A stretch of DNA of 43,628 nucleotides from a virus. Below the pieces are notes generated by a model. That model saw nothing but the letters and a program-made list of their open reading frames with translations, ran no database searches and was not told the DNA's origin. A program made the position numbers and the translations under genes. The DNA lies in the IMG/VR virus record IMGVR_UViG_3300042891_000945, positions 1 through 43,628 of that record; one strand, given 5' to 3'. Shown here one piece after another: positions 7,919 through 16,740 of the stretch (its first letter is position 1; each line of letters begins with the position of its first letter).

Positions 7919-8928
7919 TTTATTCTATATTTCATATTTGATTTTTCATATATTTCATTGATTAAAGAAATGACATTAATTGATTCTTCCATTTTAAATT
8001 CATTTAAATTTTGATAAACAAATGGATGATTAGGACAAGAACCCTCATATGAACCGTAATTATTTGGCTCATTAGATATTTTATATTTTTTTCTAATTTT
8101 TTCAAATTCGGTTTGTGAACCATGAGATAGAAAATTTGCAGATTCAACAATATTCATAGCCTTACCGCCAATCTTAACAAATCCGTTTGAACCTAAGATT
8201 GATAAAGAACACTCAAGATTTCTTGGTTCTGCGGCAATTGTTATTTCACAAGTTCCACCAAAACTTTCAAAATCAAAAATCGAATAAATGGTATCTTCAA
8301 TATCTACCGACGTGTGTTTTGTACTGTAAATTTTTGAACTGTGTACTTTTGGTTTACCAAACACATATTGAAGTACATCTAAATAATGTATTCCGACCTC
8401 ATATAATGTTCCACCACCAATTGATGGTATAGACCTCCATCCTGTAAAGTATTCAATAGGTCTTTGCCATCTTTGAACAAGATTTACAGCTCTAATATCA
8501 CCCAATAAATTATTGCTCAAAATTTCTTTTAATAATTGAACTGTAGGATTTAGTCTTACTTGTAAAACACAATAAACTTGTTGTTTATGTTTTTTTGAGA
8601 CTTTAATAATATTTTCAATTTCTTCAACTGAAAATGAAACAGGTTTTTCAACTAAAACATCACAACCATTTTTTAATGAAAAAATTGATTGTTCGTAATG
8701 TAATGAATTTGGTGTTGCAATTGTTACAAAATCCACATTTTCAGATGATACCATTTCTTTATAATCAGTATATGGTAACACATTATGTTTTTTTGATAAA
8801 CTTTCTACCAAGTCTTTTTGAATGTCGCAAAGCGCTGTCAATTCAAAATTAGGGTTTAACTTAATCACTTCTAAATGTCTTGGAAATATGGCACCACACC
8901 CAATAATTCCTATTTTATACTTCTTCAT
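7915..8928 (-). CDS. Gfo/Idh/MocA oxidoreductase, WlbA-like sugar-nucleotide dehydrogenase
   Basis: A 337-residue NAD(P)-dependent oxidoreductase. The N-terminal Rossmann fold opens with KIGIIGCGAIFPRHL, the GxGxxxxRH form seen in WlbA/WbpB. It continues with VDFVTIATPNSLHYEQ and DVLVEKPVSFSVEEIE, where the EKP motif carries the catalytic-site lysine. The C-terminal domain includes GGGTLYEVGIHYLDVLQYVFG, with the conserved His-Asp region. WlbA-type enzymes oxidise C3 of UDP-GlcNAcA as the first step towards 3-acetamido sugars. The gene directly follows a WlbB-like acetyltransferase, with a one-base overlap, which supports this role over a generic sugar dehydrogenase. No UDP-GlcNAc 6-dehydrogenase is in the window, so the host or another phage region would have to supply the substrate. 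Confidence 0.8.
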   Translation of the reverse strand: MKKYKIGIIGCGAIFPRHLEVIKLNPNFELTALCDIQKDLVESLSKKHNVLPYTDYKEMVSSENVDFVTIATPNSLHYEQSIFSLKNGCDVLVEKPVSFSVEEIENIIKVSKKHKQQVYCVLQVRLNPTVQLLKEILSNNLLGDIRAVNLVQRWQRPIEYFTGWRSIPSIGGGTLYEVGIHYLDVLQYVFGKPKVHSSKIYSTKHTSVDIEDTIYSIFDFESFGGTCEITIAAEPRNLECSLSILGSNGFVKIGGKAMNIVESANFLSHGSQTEFEKIRKKYKISNEPNNYGSYEGSCPNHPFVYQNLNEFKMEESINVISLINEIYEKSNMKYRIK

Positions 8929-9395
8929 TATTTTAATTTTGCTGGATTTCCAAATGCTTTAGAATTGAGTGGTATGTCTTTTGTAACAACGCTGCCAGCC
9001 CCAATTAAAGAATTTTCTCCTATTGTTATACCACAAATTATAGTAGAATTGGCGCCAATAGAACATCCTTTTTTGAATAAAGTTTTTTTGAATCTATCTG
9101 AGTTTTTCCAATCACCATCTACTTGTGGTATAAAATCGTTAGTAGTAACCGTATTTGGTCCTAAAAATACATTATCTTCTAACGTTACACCTTCGTAAAG
9201 TAATGAATGGTTTTGTATTTTACAGTTATTTCCAATAATCACATTTGATCCAATATGGACACCTTCACCTATCACACAGTTTTCGCCTATAATAACATTT
9301 TTTGAGACATGAGAGAACGCCCAAATTTTAGTACCATCTCCAATATTATCACTTTCAACTACGGAAGTTTCGTGTATAAAATATTTTTTTTTCAT
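8928..9395 (-). CDS. hexapeptide-repeat acetyltransferase, WlbB/WbpD-like
   Basis: A 155-residue left-handed beta-helix acyltransferase. Hexapeptide repeats run from residue 6 to the end ([41 protein letters not shown], then [20 protein letters not shown] and [11 protein letters not shown]). The IWAFSHV and [19 protein letters not shown] segments closely follow WlbB/WbpD, which acetylates the 3-amino group of UDP-GlcNAc3N-uronate as a trimer. The ATG at 9395 overlaps the FkbM gene stop (ATGA) and is preferred over a TTG at 9404. With the aminotransferase and the WlbA-like gene this gives three consecutive steps of one sugar pathway. Confidence 0.8.
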   Translation of the reverse strand: MKKKYFIHETSVVESDNIGDGTKIWAFSHVSKNVIIGENCVIGEGVHIGSNVIIGNNCKIQNHSLLYEGVTLEDNVFLGPNTVTTNDFIPQVDGDWKNSDRFKKTLFKKGCSIGANSTIICGITIGENSLIGAGSVVTKDIPLNSKAFGNPAKLK

Positions 9396-10162
9396 TTTTT
9401 CCAAAAAGTTAAAGTTCTTAAATTACCATTACCGTAATATACGGTAAAATGGTTAAATTCTAAATTAGACATTCTATTAATAAAATTAGATTGAAACTCG
9501 TCAAACTCATCATATGTTTTGTGAAACTCGGCGGATAAACAACGCAAAGAACTTAAGTTTTTGTCGGTAATTGATGTTAGAACATCAACTTCACCACCTT
9601 CAATATCAATTTTCATAAAATCAATTTTACTATTTATACCCTCAAAAATTTCATTAATTCCGATAATAATTACTCTTTCGGAATGTATAATATTTCTACC
9701 ATCCAACATTAAATCTTGTTCATGACTTGTTCCACCACCAATATGAGTGTAGTCAGTATGAATATTAAATGTAGTAAATCCTTGTTTACCCCCAACTGCG
9801 TTTTTATAAACTAAAGTTTTTGGACCTTTGTTTTTAATTAAACAATTAAATGTTGGTGTTACTGGTTCAAAACTTATTACTTTTGATGCTCCACGAGTTT
9901 CTGCCCTGTGAGCAAAAACACCAATATTTGCACCTAAATCTAAAACAACATCACCTTCTTGAATGTGACACCCATATCTTTCATAGTCACAACCATTGTC
10001 ATCAAAACTATAGTGATGGAACATTTCATACCATTGATAGTTATTTGCATCAAATTCACCTTTTAGATACAAGTCCCTTGTAAAATTTTCATTTTCTTTT
10101 TTTAAGTCCCTAAGAACTTCAACACCATCAGGATTTAAAGTCCAAAATTTTTTGTTTTCCAT
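9392..10162 (-). CDS. FkbM-family methyltransferase
   Basis: A 256-residue class I SAM methyltransferase of the FkbM type. Motif I is [20 protein letters not shown], with the family's DxGANxG core; [13 protein letters not shown] follows as the acidic strand-2 motif, and [15 protein letters not shown] is the characteristic KxDIEGxE block. FkbM enzymes typically O-methylate sugar or polyketide hydroxyls, so capping or decorating the glycan is the likely job. Three bases separate it from the GT2 gene upstream, and it overlaps the acetyltransferase downstream. The substrate is not visible in the sequence. Confidence 0.85.
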   Translation of the reverse strand: MENKKFWTLNPDGVEVLRDLKKENENFTRDLYLKGEFDANNYQWYEMFHHYSFDDNGCDYERYGCHIQEGDVVLDLGANIGVFAHRAETRGASKVISFEPVTPTFNCLIKNKGPKTLVYKNAVGGKQGFTTFNIHTDYTHIGGGTSHEQDLMLDGRNIIHSERVIIIGINEIFEGINSKIDFMKIDIEGGEVDVLTSITDKNLSSLRCLSAEFHKTYDEFDEFQSNFINRMSNLEFNHFTVYYGNGNLRTLTFWKK

Positions 10163-10165
10163 TAT

Positions 10166-11320
10166 TTAATTTTTAATTATAAAATGACGTACATATGTCC
10201 ACCAACTATAGTTAGTGTACCCGCCAATAATTTCTTTATAGAAATTTAATTTATCAGACAATTCAATGTCTTTATGTTCGTTATCCAAATGAAACTTTTG
10301 GTTTTGGTAATAAAATAATAATTTATTTTTTGAAATTTTTGGTAAAATATCTTCTAAAGTTTTTCTATTAAAATAATTTAAACATACAATATGAATATCA
10401 GAATTTACGTCATTAAAAGAAAGATTTGAATCGGAGTACAATAATTTTAAATTCTCTTTTTGAATGGTGGATAGTTGTCTTGTCCATAATGATACTTTTG
10501 TATTTTTTAATTTTCCAATGTCATAAGAACCTAATGAACTGGTTTCTAAATAAACATCATTAAAAGTATTATCCACACCAAAATCCGATATTTTTAACTT
10601 ATCTAATCCTGTATCAAAATTTGCGTTAAAATTTGAGGGTATATTTTTTGAGTGAGATTCTGAATCACTTCTGTAAATCCAAGTATATAATGGTCTTGGA
10701 ATGTGCAAATATTTACCAAATGAATTTACCCAAAAAACACGGTAACTATCGTCCGCACATGCGGTTAAATCATTTATAACAAAATCGTAGTTTATATTGT
10801 GTTTAAATGCCGCTAATGTACCAAAACAACTATAACTTGTATTGTTTAGATAATCACATGTAGGGTGGTACTTATTTATTTTATTTGACATTATATCATC
10901 ATTTATAATATATGATATTGAATGTAAATTTTTATTTTCTTCATAAATTTTATGAAAATCCGAAGTTATTAAGGTAATATCGCTTTTACCTTGTAACAGC
11001 ATATTATATACGTTAAAAACTTCAATATCAATAATATCGTCTGAACCAACAACAGCAATCCATTCAAATGTGTTGTCAAAAAATAAATCAGGTCTCCAAT
11101 ACATTTGTTTTTTTTCGGACTGTTCTATGTATTTAATTTTGTGTTTAATTGGACTTATGGAAATCCTATTTAATAAAAGTTCTTTAGTATTATCTGACGA
11201 AAAATCGTCAGTTATGTGCCACTCAAAGTTTTCATAATTAATACTTTCAATATTGTCAAATGATTGATTAACAAATTTTTCATTATTATAAAATGATGTG
11301 TATAGTCCAAATTTAATCAT
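10166..11320 (-). CDS. GT2-family glycosyltransferase
   Basis: A 384-residue inverting GT-A glycosyltransferase. The N-terminus reads FGLYTSFYNNEKFVNQS, then FEWHITDDFSSDNT (nucleotide-binding Asp-Asp, about 38-39), then WIAVVGSDDIIDIEVF, where GSDD at 92-95 takes the place of the usual metal-binding DxD. The catalytic domain covers about 1-220; the C-terminal 150 residues are of unknown type and could bind acceptor. No membrane segments are present, so it acts in the cytoplasm. It is the second gene of the minus-strand run, 19 bases after the GT9-like gene. Confidence 0.8.
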   Translation of the reverse strand: MIKFGLYTSFYNNEKFVNQSFDNIESINYENFEWHITDDFSSDNTKELLLNRISISPIKHKIKYIEQSEKKQMYWRPDLFFDNTFEWIAVVGSDDIIDIEVFNVYNMLLQGKSDITLITSDFHKIYEENKNLHSISYIINDDIMSNKINKYHPTCDYLNNTSYSCFGTLAAFKHNINYDFVINDLTACADDSYRVFWVNSFGKYLHIPRPLYTWIYRSDSESHSKNIPSNFNANFDTGLDKLKISDFGVDNTFNDVYLETSSLGSYDIGKLKNTKVSLWTRQLSTIQKENLKLLYSDSNLSFNDVNSDIHIVCLNYFNRKTLEDILPKISKNKLLFYYQNQKFHLDNEHKDIELSDKLNFYKEIIGGYTNYSWWTYVRHFIIKN

Positions 11321-11339
11321 ATTAGTTTTTATTTGGTTT

Positions 11340-12296
11340 TTATAAAATTTCTTTTAATTTATCAATCACACTGTTAATTTGTGGATGACATTCAAACGTT
11401 GGTTTATTTTCCAAACAATTTGGTTGAGGTGGGACCGAATTAATATCACCCCATTCTTTAACATTATAAAACAAGTTTGAATTACAATGTAGATTACAGG
11501 TACCTAATAAATAATGGTATTTGTAATCTTGAGTCCCATGTCTGTACGGAGATCTTAACTTTGGATTAATCGCACTACCCAATTGTATAATTTCAACATC
11601 CGTAGTTCCCGCCAAATGTAATGGACCTGAATCCATAGTTATTAAACATTTTGCGCCATTAATCACCCACCACATATCGCTCATACTACCCTGATTAGTT
11701 AAATCAAGACCGTAATAGTCATCAAACATTGGGCATTCTTTATCCAAAGGTTTATCACTATATGAGTGATGTAATTCTTCTCTATAACCAGCCCCAATTA
11801 ATACGGTAAAAATTTGATTATCTTTTAACCATTTGATTAAATTAACCCAATTTTTATAATCCCAAGTACGATTTGCCCAATTTGAGGTAATGTGAAGTAC
11901 TACATACTTTTCAGGTAAATCCAAAGATAGTAATTGTGGATTTGCGTAGTAATCATAACTCATATCCTCAGGTAATAGTTGAAATCCTAAATCCATCGCA
12001 TGAATTTGTCGGACATCAATATGAGAAAATTTCTTTTCAATCCCATTCCCATCTTTTCTTCCCGCATAAGTAAAACTTTCGTATTTTACAATGTCGGAAA
12101 TATTTGAGTTGTTAAACTCCTCAAAACTGAGAAGAGATTCCACGTATGGATTATTGTTAAATACATTTTTATTGTGTGTTACAACATTAATTTTTTTCCT
12201 ATGTGATTTAGACAAATACCTAATAGTTGGTGTTGAAGCTAATGTGTCACCAAAACTAACACTATGGATTAGATAAAATATTTGTTTGTTAATCAT
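11340..12296 (-). CDS. GT9 heptosyltransferase-like protein
   Basis: The 318-residue product has the two Rossmann domains of GT9 enzymes. LIHSVSFGDTLASTPTIRYL is the N-terminal GD motif, VLHITSNWANRTWDYKNW the inter-domain region, and CLITMDSGPLHLAGTTDVE the classic C-terminal DSGxxHLA acceptor/donor motif. Its tail carries four cysteines (CNLHC, then PNC, then FEC), echoing the finger of the two TibC-like proteins downstream, although the rest is closer to ADP-heptose:LPS transferases. The ATG at 12296 is chosen because MINKQIFYLIHS is the natural strand start; an ATG at 12347 would add 17 basic residues. A TATTTATT motif lies 33 bases upstream of the chosen start. This is the first gene of the minus-strand operon. 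Confidence 0.8.
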   Translation of the reverse strand: MINKQIFYLIHSVSFGDTLASTPTIRYLSKSHRKKINVVTHNKNVFNNNPYVESLLSFEEFNNSNISDIVKYESFTYAGRKDGNGIEKKFSHIDVRQIHAMDLGFQLLPEDMSYDYYANPQLLSLDLPEKYVVLHITSNWANRTWDYKNWVNLIKWLKDNQIFTVLIGAGYREELHHSYSDKPLDKECPMFDDYYGLDLTNQGSMSDMWWVINGAKCLITMDSGPLHLAGTTDVEIIQLGSAINPKLRSPYRHGTQDYKYHYLLGTCNLHCNSNLFYNVKEWGDINSVPPQPNCLENKPTFECHPQINSVIDKLKEIL

Positions 12297-12329
12297 TATT
12301 TCTTTTTTTATAATATAACATTTTTTTTT

Positions 12330-12337
12330 AATAAATA
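12330..12337 (-). promoter_or_regulatory. TATTTATT motif before the minus-strand glycan operon
   Basis: Read on the minus strand, this 8-mer matches the motif found before many genes here. It lies 33 bases before the ATG at 12296, the first gene of a roughly 12 kb operon. Confidence 0.4.
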
Positions 12338-12441
12338 AAGTTACCATAATACAATTAACACAAACCCATGAAAATAGATGTATTGATTGGAAAATCTATT
12401 GATAAATCATCAAAAAGTATTAGAAATAGTATAGTTAATGG

Positions 12442-12449
12442 TATTTATT
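12442..12449 (+). promoter_or_regulatory. TATTTATT motif before the small fibre-like ORF
   Basis: The motif ends 14 bases before the ATG at 12464. The intergenic interval also holds a 28-codon frame (12368-12454) that I do not consider a gene. Confidence 0.45.
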
Positions 12450-12463
12450 GTTAAACAACAATA

Positions 12464-12631
12464 ATGGCAACATCGAGACCTTTTGCGTATAATACAGGAT
12501 CACCAATCTCAGGAACAACTCAGGTTGCTAATTTAGCGGTTGGTTACCCAACATCAGGATATACCGGAATGGAGTGGTGGAATGGACCTGATGAAGATTT
12601 GGTTTATAATGATATATTTACAGTAATCTAA
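12464..12631 (+). CDS. short fragment of a phage fibre/adhesin-type protein, 55 aa
   Basis: The product begins MATSRPFAYNTGSPISGTTQ and continues to GMEWWNGPDEDL. To my knowledge this is the opening segment of larger phage or Bacteroidota surface proteins, where it is followed by a tyrosine-rich strand and further domains. Here it stops after 55 residues, at a TAA at 12629-12631, in a tail (VYNDIFTVI) that does not follow the family. It has its own upstream motif, so it is probably expressed. It could be a truncated remnant left when a fibre gene was replaced by the large gene downstream, or a genuine small N-terminal adaptor. Confidence 0.6.
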   Translation: MATSRPFAYNTGSPISGTTQVANLAVGYPTSGYTGMEWWNGPDEDLVYNDIFTVI

Positions 12632-12661
12632 ACTTACCTATTAATTAAATATAAAAATCTA

Positions 12662-12669
12662 TATTTATA
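12662..12669 (+). promoter_or_regulatory. TATTTATA motif before the large fibre gene
   Basis: The motif ends exactly 13 bases before the ATG at 12683, the same spacing as at 21898 and 39985. Confidence 0.5.
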
Positions 12670-12682
12670 TTAAAAGAATTTA

Positions 12683-15433
12683 ATGCCAAATCAAATAACA
12701 TTAACGGTATCAACTGGGACACCACCATATAATATTTTTGTGTGTGATGTAACAAACACGTATTGTTATCCTGCGGCAACTTTTGGTGGAGGAACAATAA
12801 CCTTTGATTCTCCGGCACCATTAGAATATACAACACCAATATTAATAAGAATAGTTGATTCACTGAATTGTGAAACATTTGAATTGTACCAATGTGTGCC
12901 AACTCAAACTCCATCATTAACACCAACATTAACTCCAACCGTAACAGGTCCATGTAGTTGTTGTTGTATTGAGGTTAGTTCTAATAACAGTAGTGGTGGA
13001 ACATTTACATATACGGATTGTTTTGGAAATGTTTTTAATGATGTTTTTGTTCCACCTTATTCCACAGTTTATTATTGTGGTAGTAATGTTACAAATTTGG
13101 TAAATGCCGCACTTAATTATGGATCACCTTGTGTTGAGGGGTCTTGTATTCCACCAACTCCAACTCCAACTCCAACTCCTACCATTCCCCCATTACCATG
13201 TATTGCATATAGTTTATTTTTACCTGGCACCGAAGTTGATGACTCATTAGTATCATTTGATCCTTGTTGTGATAATCCACCACCTATTGGGTATATGCCT
13301 TATTCTCCGTTTCTTTTGGAAAGAGGTGAACCAGATACTTTTATTTGTTCAACAACATACCCAATTGTTATTACTGGTCCAAATCCTATTATTACTGTAA
13401 TTGGAACATGCCCATGTCCAACACCAACACCAACGCCAACGTTAACACAAACACTAACTCCAACACAAACATTAACTCCAACATTAACTCCAACACAAAC
13501 ATTAACACAAACATTAACACCAACACAAACGGTTACACCAACACAAACGGTTACACCAACACAAACGGTTACCCAAACATTAACACGAACACCTACATTA
13601 ACACCAACACCAACATATCCTGGAATTTGTCCTGATCCTTTTATATCCGTATGGACCACAACATCTCCAAGTGAAACAATTAATTTACCTTATAGCCCGT
13701 CAGGAGTTTACGATGGAACTATTGATTGGGGTGATGGTTCTCCTACGAGTATAAATAGTTACGCAAATAGATCACATACCTACGCAAGTGTAGGAACATA
13801 TACAATAACAATAAATGGGGAAATAACAAATTTTAATTTTGGCGTTAATGACCCAACTAATGTAACTAATCTAATAAGTGTTACACAATGGGGAAGTTGT
13901 TTTAATATTGTAAGTGGTTTTAGGGCTTTTGAAAATTGTAGTTCTCTTACATTAACTAGTGTTACTGATATATTAGATTTGACTAATGTATTAACTACCG
14001 AAAATATGTTTGCTGGTTGTACTCAATTAACAACGGTAAATAATATGGATTCATGGGATGTATCAAGTGTTACAAATATGGGTGGTATGTTTGCGGATTG
14101 TCATCTATTTGATCAATATATTAATTCATGGGTAGTATCAGGTGTTACAAATATGGGTGGTATGTTTGCGGAATGTTACGTATTTAATCAACCACTTAAT
14201 TTGTGGGATGTATCAAATGTTACAAATATGGGTTTTATGTTTCGTCAATGTTATTTATTTGATCAAAATATTGATTCATGGATTGTATCAAGTGTTACAA
14301 ATATGGGTAGTATGTTTCGTCAATGTACTGTATTTGATTCACCACTTAATTCATGGATAGTATCAGGTGTTACAAATATGAGTGATATGTTTCGTAGTTG
14401 TACCAATTTTGATCAACCACTTAATTCATGGGATGTATCAAGTGTTTTAGATATGAGTGGTATGTTTAATTTTTGTACCAATTTTAATCAAAATATTGAT
14501 TCATGGATTGTATCAAGTGTTTTAGATATGAGTTTTATGTTTAGTTTTTGTACCAATTTTGATCAACCACTTAATTCATGGGTTCCATCAAGTGTTACAA
14601 ATATGCAGTCTATGTTTAATTTTTGTACCAATTTTGATCAAAATATTGATTCATGGATTGTATCGGCAGTTCTAAATATGTCGGGTATGTTTAGTAGTTG
14701 TATTAATTTTAACCAACCACTTAATTCATGGGATGTATCACTTGTTCAAACTATGGGTGGTATGTTTGGTAATTGTACCCTATTTGATCAACCACTTAAT
14801 TCATGGATTGTATCAAGTGTTCTAAATATGGGTTCTATGTTTAGTGGTTGCGTTAATTTTGATCAAAATATTGATTCATGGGATGTATCACTTGTTGGAG
14901 TTATGACGTTTATGTTTAATAATTGTACCCTATTTGATCAACCACTTAATTCATGGGTAGTATCAAATGTTACAAGTATGGCTTATATGTTTAATGGGTG
15001 TACTAATTTTAATCAAAATATTGATTCATGGGATGTATCGCTTGTTGGAAATATGCAGTCTATGTTTACTAGTTGTACTAATTTTGATCAACCACTTAAT
15101 TCGTGGACTCCATTAGTTGTTCTAAATATGAGTAGTATGTTTTATCAATGTACTAATTTTAATCAAGATATTAGTTCATGGAATGTATCAAGTGTTACAA
15201 ATATGAATTCTATGTTTCGTGCTTGTCCTAATTTTGATCAAGATATTAGTACATGGTGTGTATCAAGTGTTATAAATATGATTCTTATGTTTAATGGTTG
15301 TTCTGTATTTAATCAAGATCTTAGCCCATGGCCTGTATTTCAAATAGGGACAGTTCCATCAGGTTTTGATGGGGGAGCCGTAGCATGGGTTTTACCACAA
15401 CCTAATTGGGGTTTACCCAATATTCCTTGTTAA
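12683..15433 (+). CDS. modular fibre-like surface protein with BspA (DUF285) repeats
   Basis: The 916-residue protein is a chain of modules: an N-terminal domain (1-72), a Cys-rich module (about 91-155), a short Thr-Pro linker (157-170), a second Cys-rich module (173-243), a long linker of Pro-Thr, Gln-Thr and Leu-Thr steps (245-312), a PKD-like beta domain with TIDWGDGSP and HTYASVGTYTITI (about 318-385), and a solenoid of exactly seventeen 25-residue BspA-type repeats (456-880). DUF285/BspA repeats occur in surface and adhesion proteins. There is no signal peptide, so it is probably a virion protein and may be a tail fibre or decoration that contacts the host. The Thr-rich linkers are plausible O-glycan sites. 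Confidence 0.8.
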   Translation: MPNQITLTVSTGTPPYNIFVCDVTNTYCYPAATFGGGTITFDSPAPLEYTTPILIRIVDSLNCETFELYQCVPTQTPSLTPTLTPTVTGPCSCCCIEVSSNNSSGGTFTYTDCFGNVFNDVFVPPYSTVYYCGSNVTNLVNAALNYGSPCVEGSCIPPTPTPTPTPTIPPLPCIAYSLFLPGTEVDDSLVSFDPCCDNPPPIGYMPYSPFLLERGEPDTFICSTTYPIVITGPNPIITVIGTCPCPTPTPTPTLTQTLTPTQTLTPTLTPTQTLTQTLTPTQTVTPTQTVTPTQTVTQTLTRTPTLTPTPTYPGICPDPFISVWTTTSPSETINLPYSPSGVYDGTIDWGDGSPTSINSYANRSHTYASVGTYTITINGEITNFNFGVNDPTNVTNLISVTQWGSCFNIVSGFRAFENCSSLTLTSVTDILDLTNVLTTENMFAGCTQLTTVNNMDSWDVSSVTNMGGMFADCHLFDQYINSWVVSGVTNMGGMFAECYVFNQPLNLWDVSNVTNMGFMFRQCYLFDQNIDSWIVSSVTNMGSMFRQCTVFDSPLNSWIVSGVTNMSDMFRSCTNFDQPLNSWDVSSVLDMSGMFNFCTNFNQNIDSWIVSSVLDMSFMFSFCTNFDQPLNSWVPSSVTNMQSMFNFCTNFDQNIDSWIVSAVLNMSGMFSSCINFNQPLNSWDVSLVQTMGGMFGNCTLFDQPLNSWIVSSVLNMGSMFSGCVNFDQNIDSWDVSLVGVMTFMFNNCTLFDQPLNSWVVSNVTSMAYMFNGCTNFNQNIDSWDVSLVGNMQSMFTSCTNFDQPLNSWTPLVVLNMSSMFYQCTNFNQDISSWNVSSVTNMNSMFRACPNFDQDISTWCVSSVINMILMFNGCSVFNQDLSPWPVFQIGTVPSGFDGGAVAWVLPQPNWGLPNIPC
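13520..13573 (+). repeat. 18-bp tandem repeat in the Thr-Pro linker
   Basis: Three consecutive copies of an 18-base unit (CCAACACAAACGGTTACA) encode PTQTVT-type steps; the third differs only at its last base. They lie in a longer degenerate CCAACA/ACAAACA tract (about 13420-13615). The unit length is a multiple of three, so gain or loss would change linker length without breaking the frame. Confidence 0.85.
14048..15322 (+). repeat. 17 x 75-bp repeat array encoding BspA-type solenoid
   Basis: Seventeen units of 75 bases with no indels encode residues 456-880 of the fibre protein. The core of each unit is SW-x-VSS-VTNM-x-x-MF-x-x-C. Units mostly alternate between endings FDQPL and FDQNI, giving a 150-base higher-order period. 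Nucleotide similarity between units is high enough for recombination-driven expansion or loss. Confidence 0.9.
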
Positions 15434-15489
15434 AATTAAATTAAGTATTTTCTTTAGTTATTTTTTTAATATTTTTTTAATAAAAATCT

Positions 15490-16737
15490 ATGAAAATATT
15501 TGTTCAAATTGCATCTTATAGAGATCCCCAATTAATCCCAACAATTAAAGATATGTTGGAAAAGGCAAAAAAACCAAAAAACATTAGACTTGGTATCGCA
15601 AGACAATTTCACCCTGAAGACGGTTTTGATGATCTTTCAGAATATGAAAATGACAACAGATTTAGAATTTTAAATATACCTTACACCGATTCAACAGGAG
15701 TTTGTTGGGCAAGAAACTTGACACAACAATTATATGAAGGTGAAGAATATACATTACAATTAGATTCTCACATGAGATTTGAACAGGATTGGGATGACAC
15801 CTTAATCAAAATGATTAAACAATTACAAAAGAAAGGATATAAGAAACCTTTGTTGACAGGATATGTTTCTTCATTTGATCCTGATAATGACCCACAAGGA
15901 AGAGTTAAAGAGCCATGGAGAATGGCATTTGACAGATTCACACCTGAAGGTTGTGTTTTCTTTTTACCTGAAACAATACCAGGTTGGGACAAATTAAAGT
16001 CTCCAATCCCCTCAAGATTTTATTCGGCACATTTCTGTTTTACTTTAGGTCAATTTTCAACTGAAGTACAACATGATCCTGAGTTTTATTTTCACGGGGA
16101 AGAAATTTCAATTGCGGTAAGAGCATATACTCACGGATATGATTTATTCCACCCACATAAAACGGTTATTTGGCATGAGTATACTCGTAAGGGTAGAACA
16201 AAACAATGGGATGATGATAAAGAATGGGGTAAACGAAATGAAAGATGTCACCAAAAAAATAGACAATTATTAGGTGTTGATGGTGAAACTCCCGATAGTG
16301 ATTTTGGAATTTACGGTTTAGGTACTGAAAGAACGATACAAGATTATGAAAAATATTCTGGTCTATTATTCTCAAAAAGAGCGGTACAACAATATACATT
16401 AGACAAACAATACCCACCAACCCCTTACACATATAATTCAGAAGAAGAATGGAAAGAATCTTTCTCTTCAATATTTAAACATTGTATTGATGTTAATTAT
16501 GGTAGCGTACCTGAAACAGATTATGATTTTTGGGTGGTAGCGTTCCATAACTCAAAGGACGAAACGTTATATAGATTAGATGCCGATATTAATGAAATCA
16601 ACAGAATGAAAAACGATCCTGATGGTTATTGTAAAGTATGGAGAGAATTTAATGCAACAGATAAACCAACCTATTGGGTTGTATGGCCTCACTCCGTATC
16701 AAAAGGGTGGTGCGATAGATTAACGGGTAATTTATAA
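15490..16737 (+). CDS. GT60/GlcNAc-transferase family protein (PF11397-like)
   Basis: A 415-residue glycosyltransferase resembling the PF11397 GlcNAc-transferase family, whose eukaryotic member adds GlcNAc to hydroxyproline of Skp1. Seen are KIFVQIASYRDPQLIPTI at the start, a conserved STGVCWARNLTQQLYEGEEY segment, LQLDSHMRFEQDWD with the DxH metal motif at 92-94, and a later FHGEEISIAVRAYTHGYDLF. The family is known to modify protein hydroxyls, which fits the idea of a protein-directed system next to Thr-Pro-rich fibres (inference). It is the first of four plus-strand transferase genes, four bases before the next. An AT-rich 56-base gap precedes it, with no clear copy of the TATTTAT motif. 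Confidence 0.8.
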   Translation: MKIFVQIASYRDPQLIPTIKDMLEKAKKPKNIRLGIARQFHPEDGFDDLSEYENDNRFRILNIPYTDSTGVCWARNLTQQLYEGEEYTLQLDSHMRFEQDWDDTLIKMIKQLQKKGYKKPLLTGYVSSFDPDNDPQGRVKEPWRMAFDRFTPEGCVFFLPETIPGWDKLKSPIPSRFYSAHFCFTLGQFSTEVQHDPEFYFHGEEISIAVRAYTHGYDLFHPHKTVIWHEYTRKGRTKQWDDDKEWGKRNERCHQKNRQLLGVDGETPDSDFGIYGLGTERTIQDYEKYSGLLFSKRAVQQYTLDKQYPPTPYTYNSEEEWKESFSSIFKHCIDVNYGSVPETDYDFWVVAFHNSKDETLYRLDADINEINRMKNDPDGYCKVWREFNATDKPTYWVVWPHSVSKGWCDRLTGNL

Positions 16738-16740
16738 AAT

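Noticed and set aside
317-12296. Glycan genes as a DNA base glucosylation system like T4
   Set aside because: No T4 alpha/beta-glucosyltransferase or hydroxymethylase signature is visible; the families present act on LPS, polysaccharide or protein. Kept only as an alternative.
12368-12454. 28-codon plus-strand frame (MKIDVLIGKS...) between the divergent operons
   Set aside because: Very short, no family, no upstream motif, and the TATTTATT before 12464 lies inside it; more likely leader DNA.
13300-13659. Long open frames opposite to or offset from the Thr-Pro linkers, such as Val-Gly-rich or Asn-Thr-rich products (also 23182-23589 and 23200-23571)
   Set aside because: Low-complexity repeats leave all frames open; the products are shadows of the linker code.
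14048-15322. Regular repeats that might be taken for a CRISPR array
   Set aside because: Repeats are contiguous 75-bp coding units in one long frame, with no unique spacers of constant size and no cas genes.
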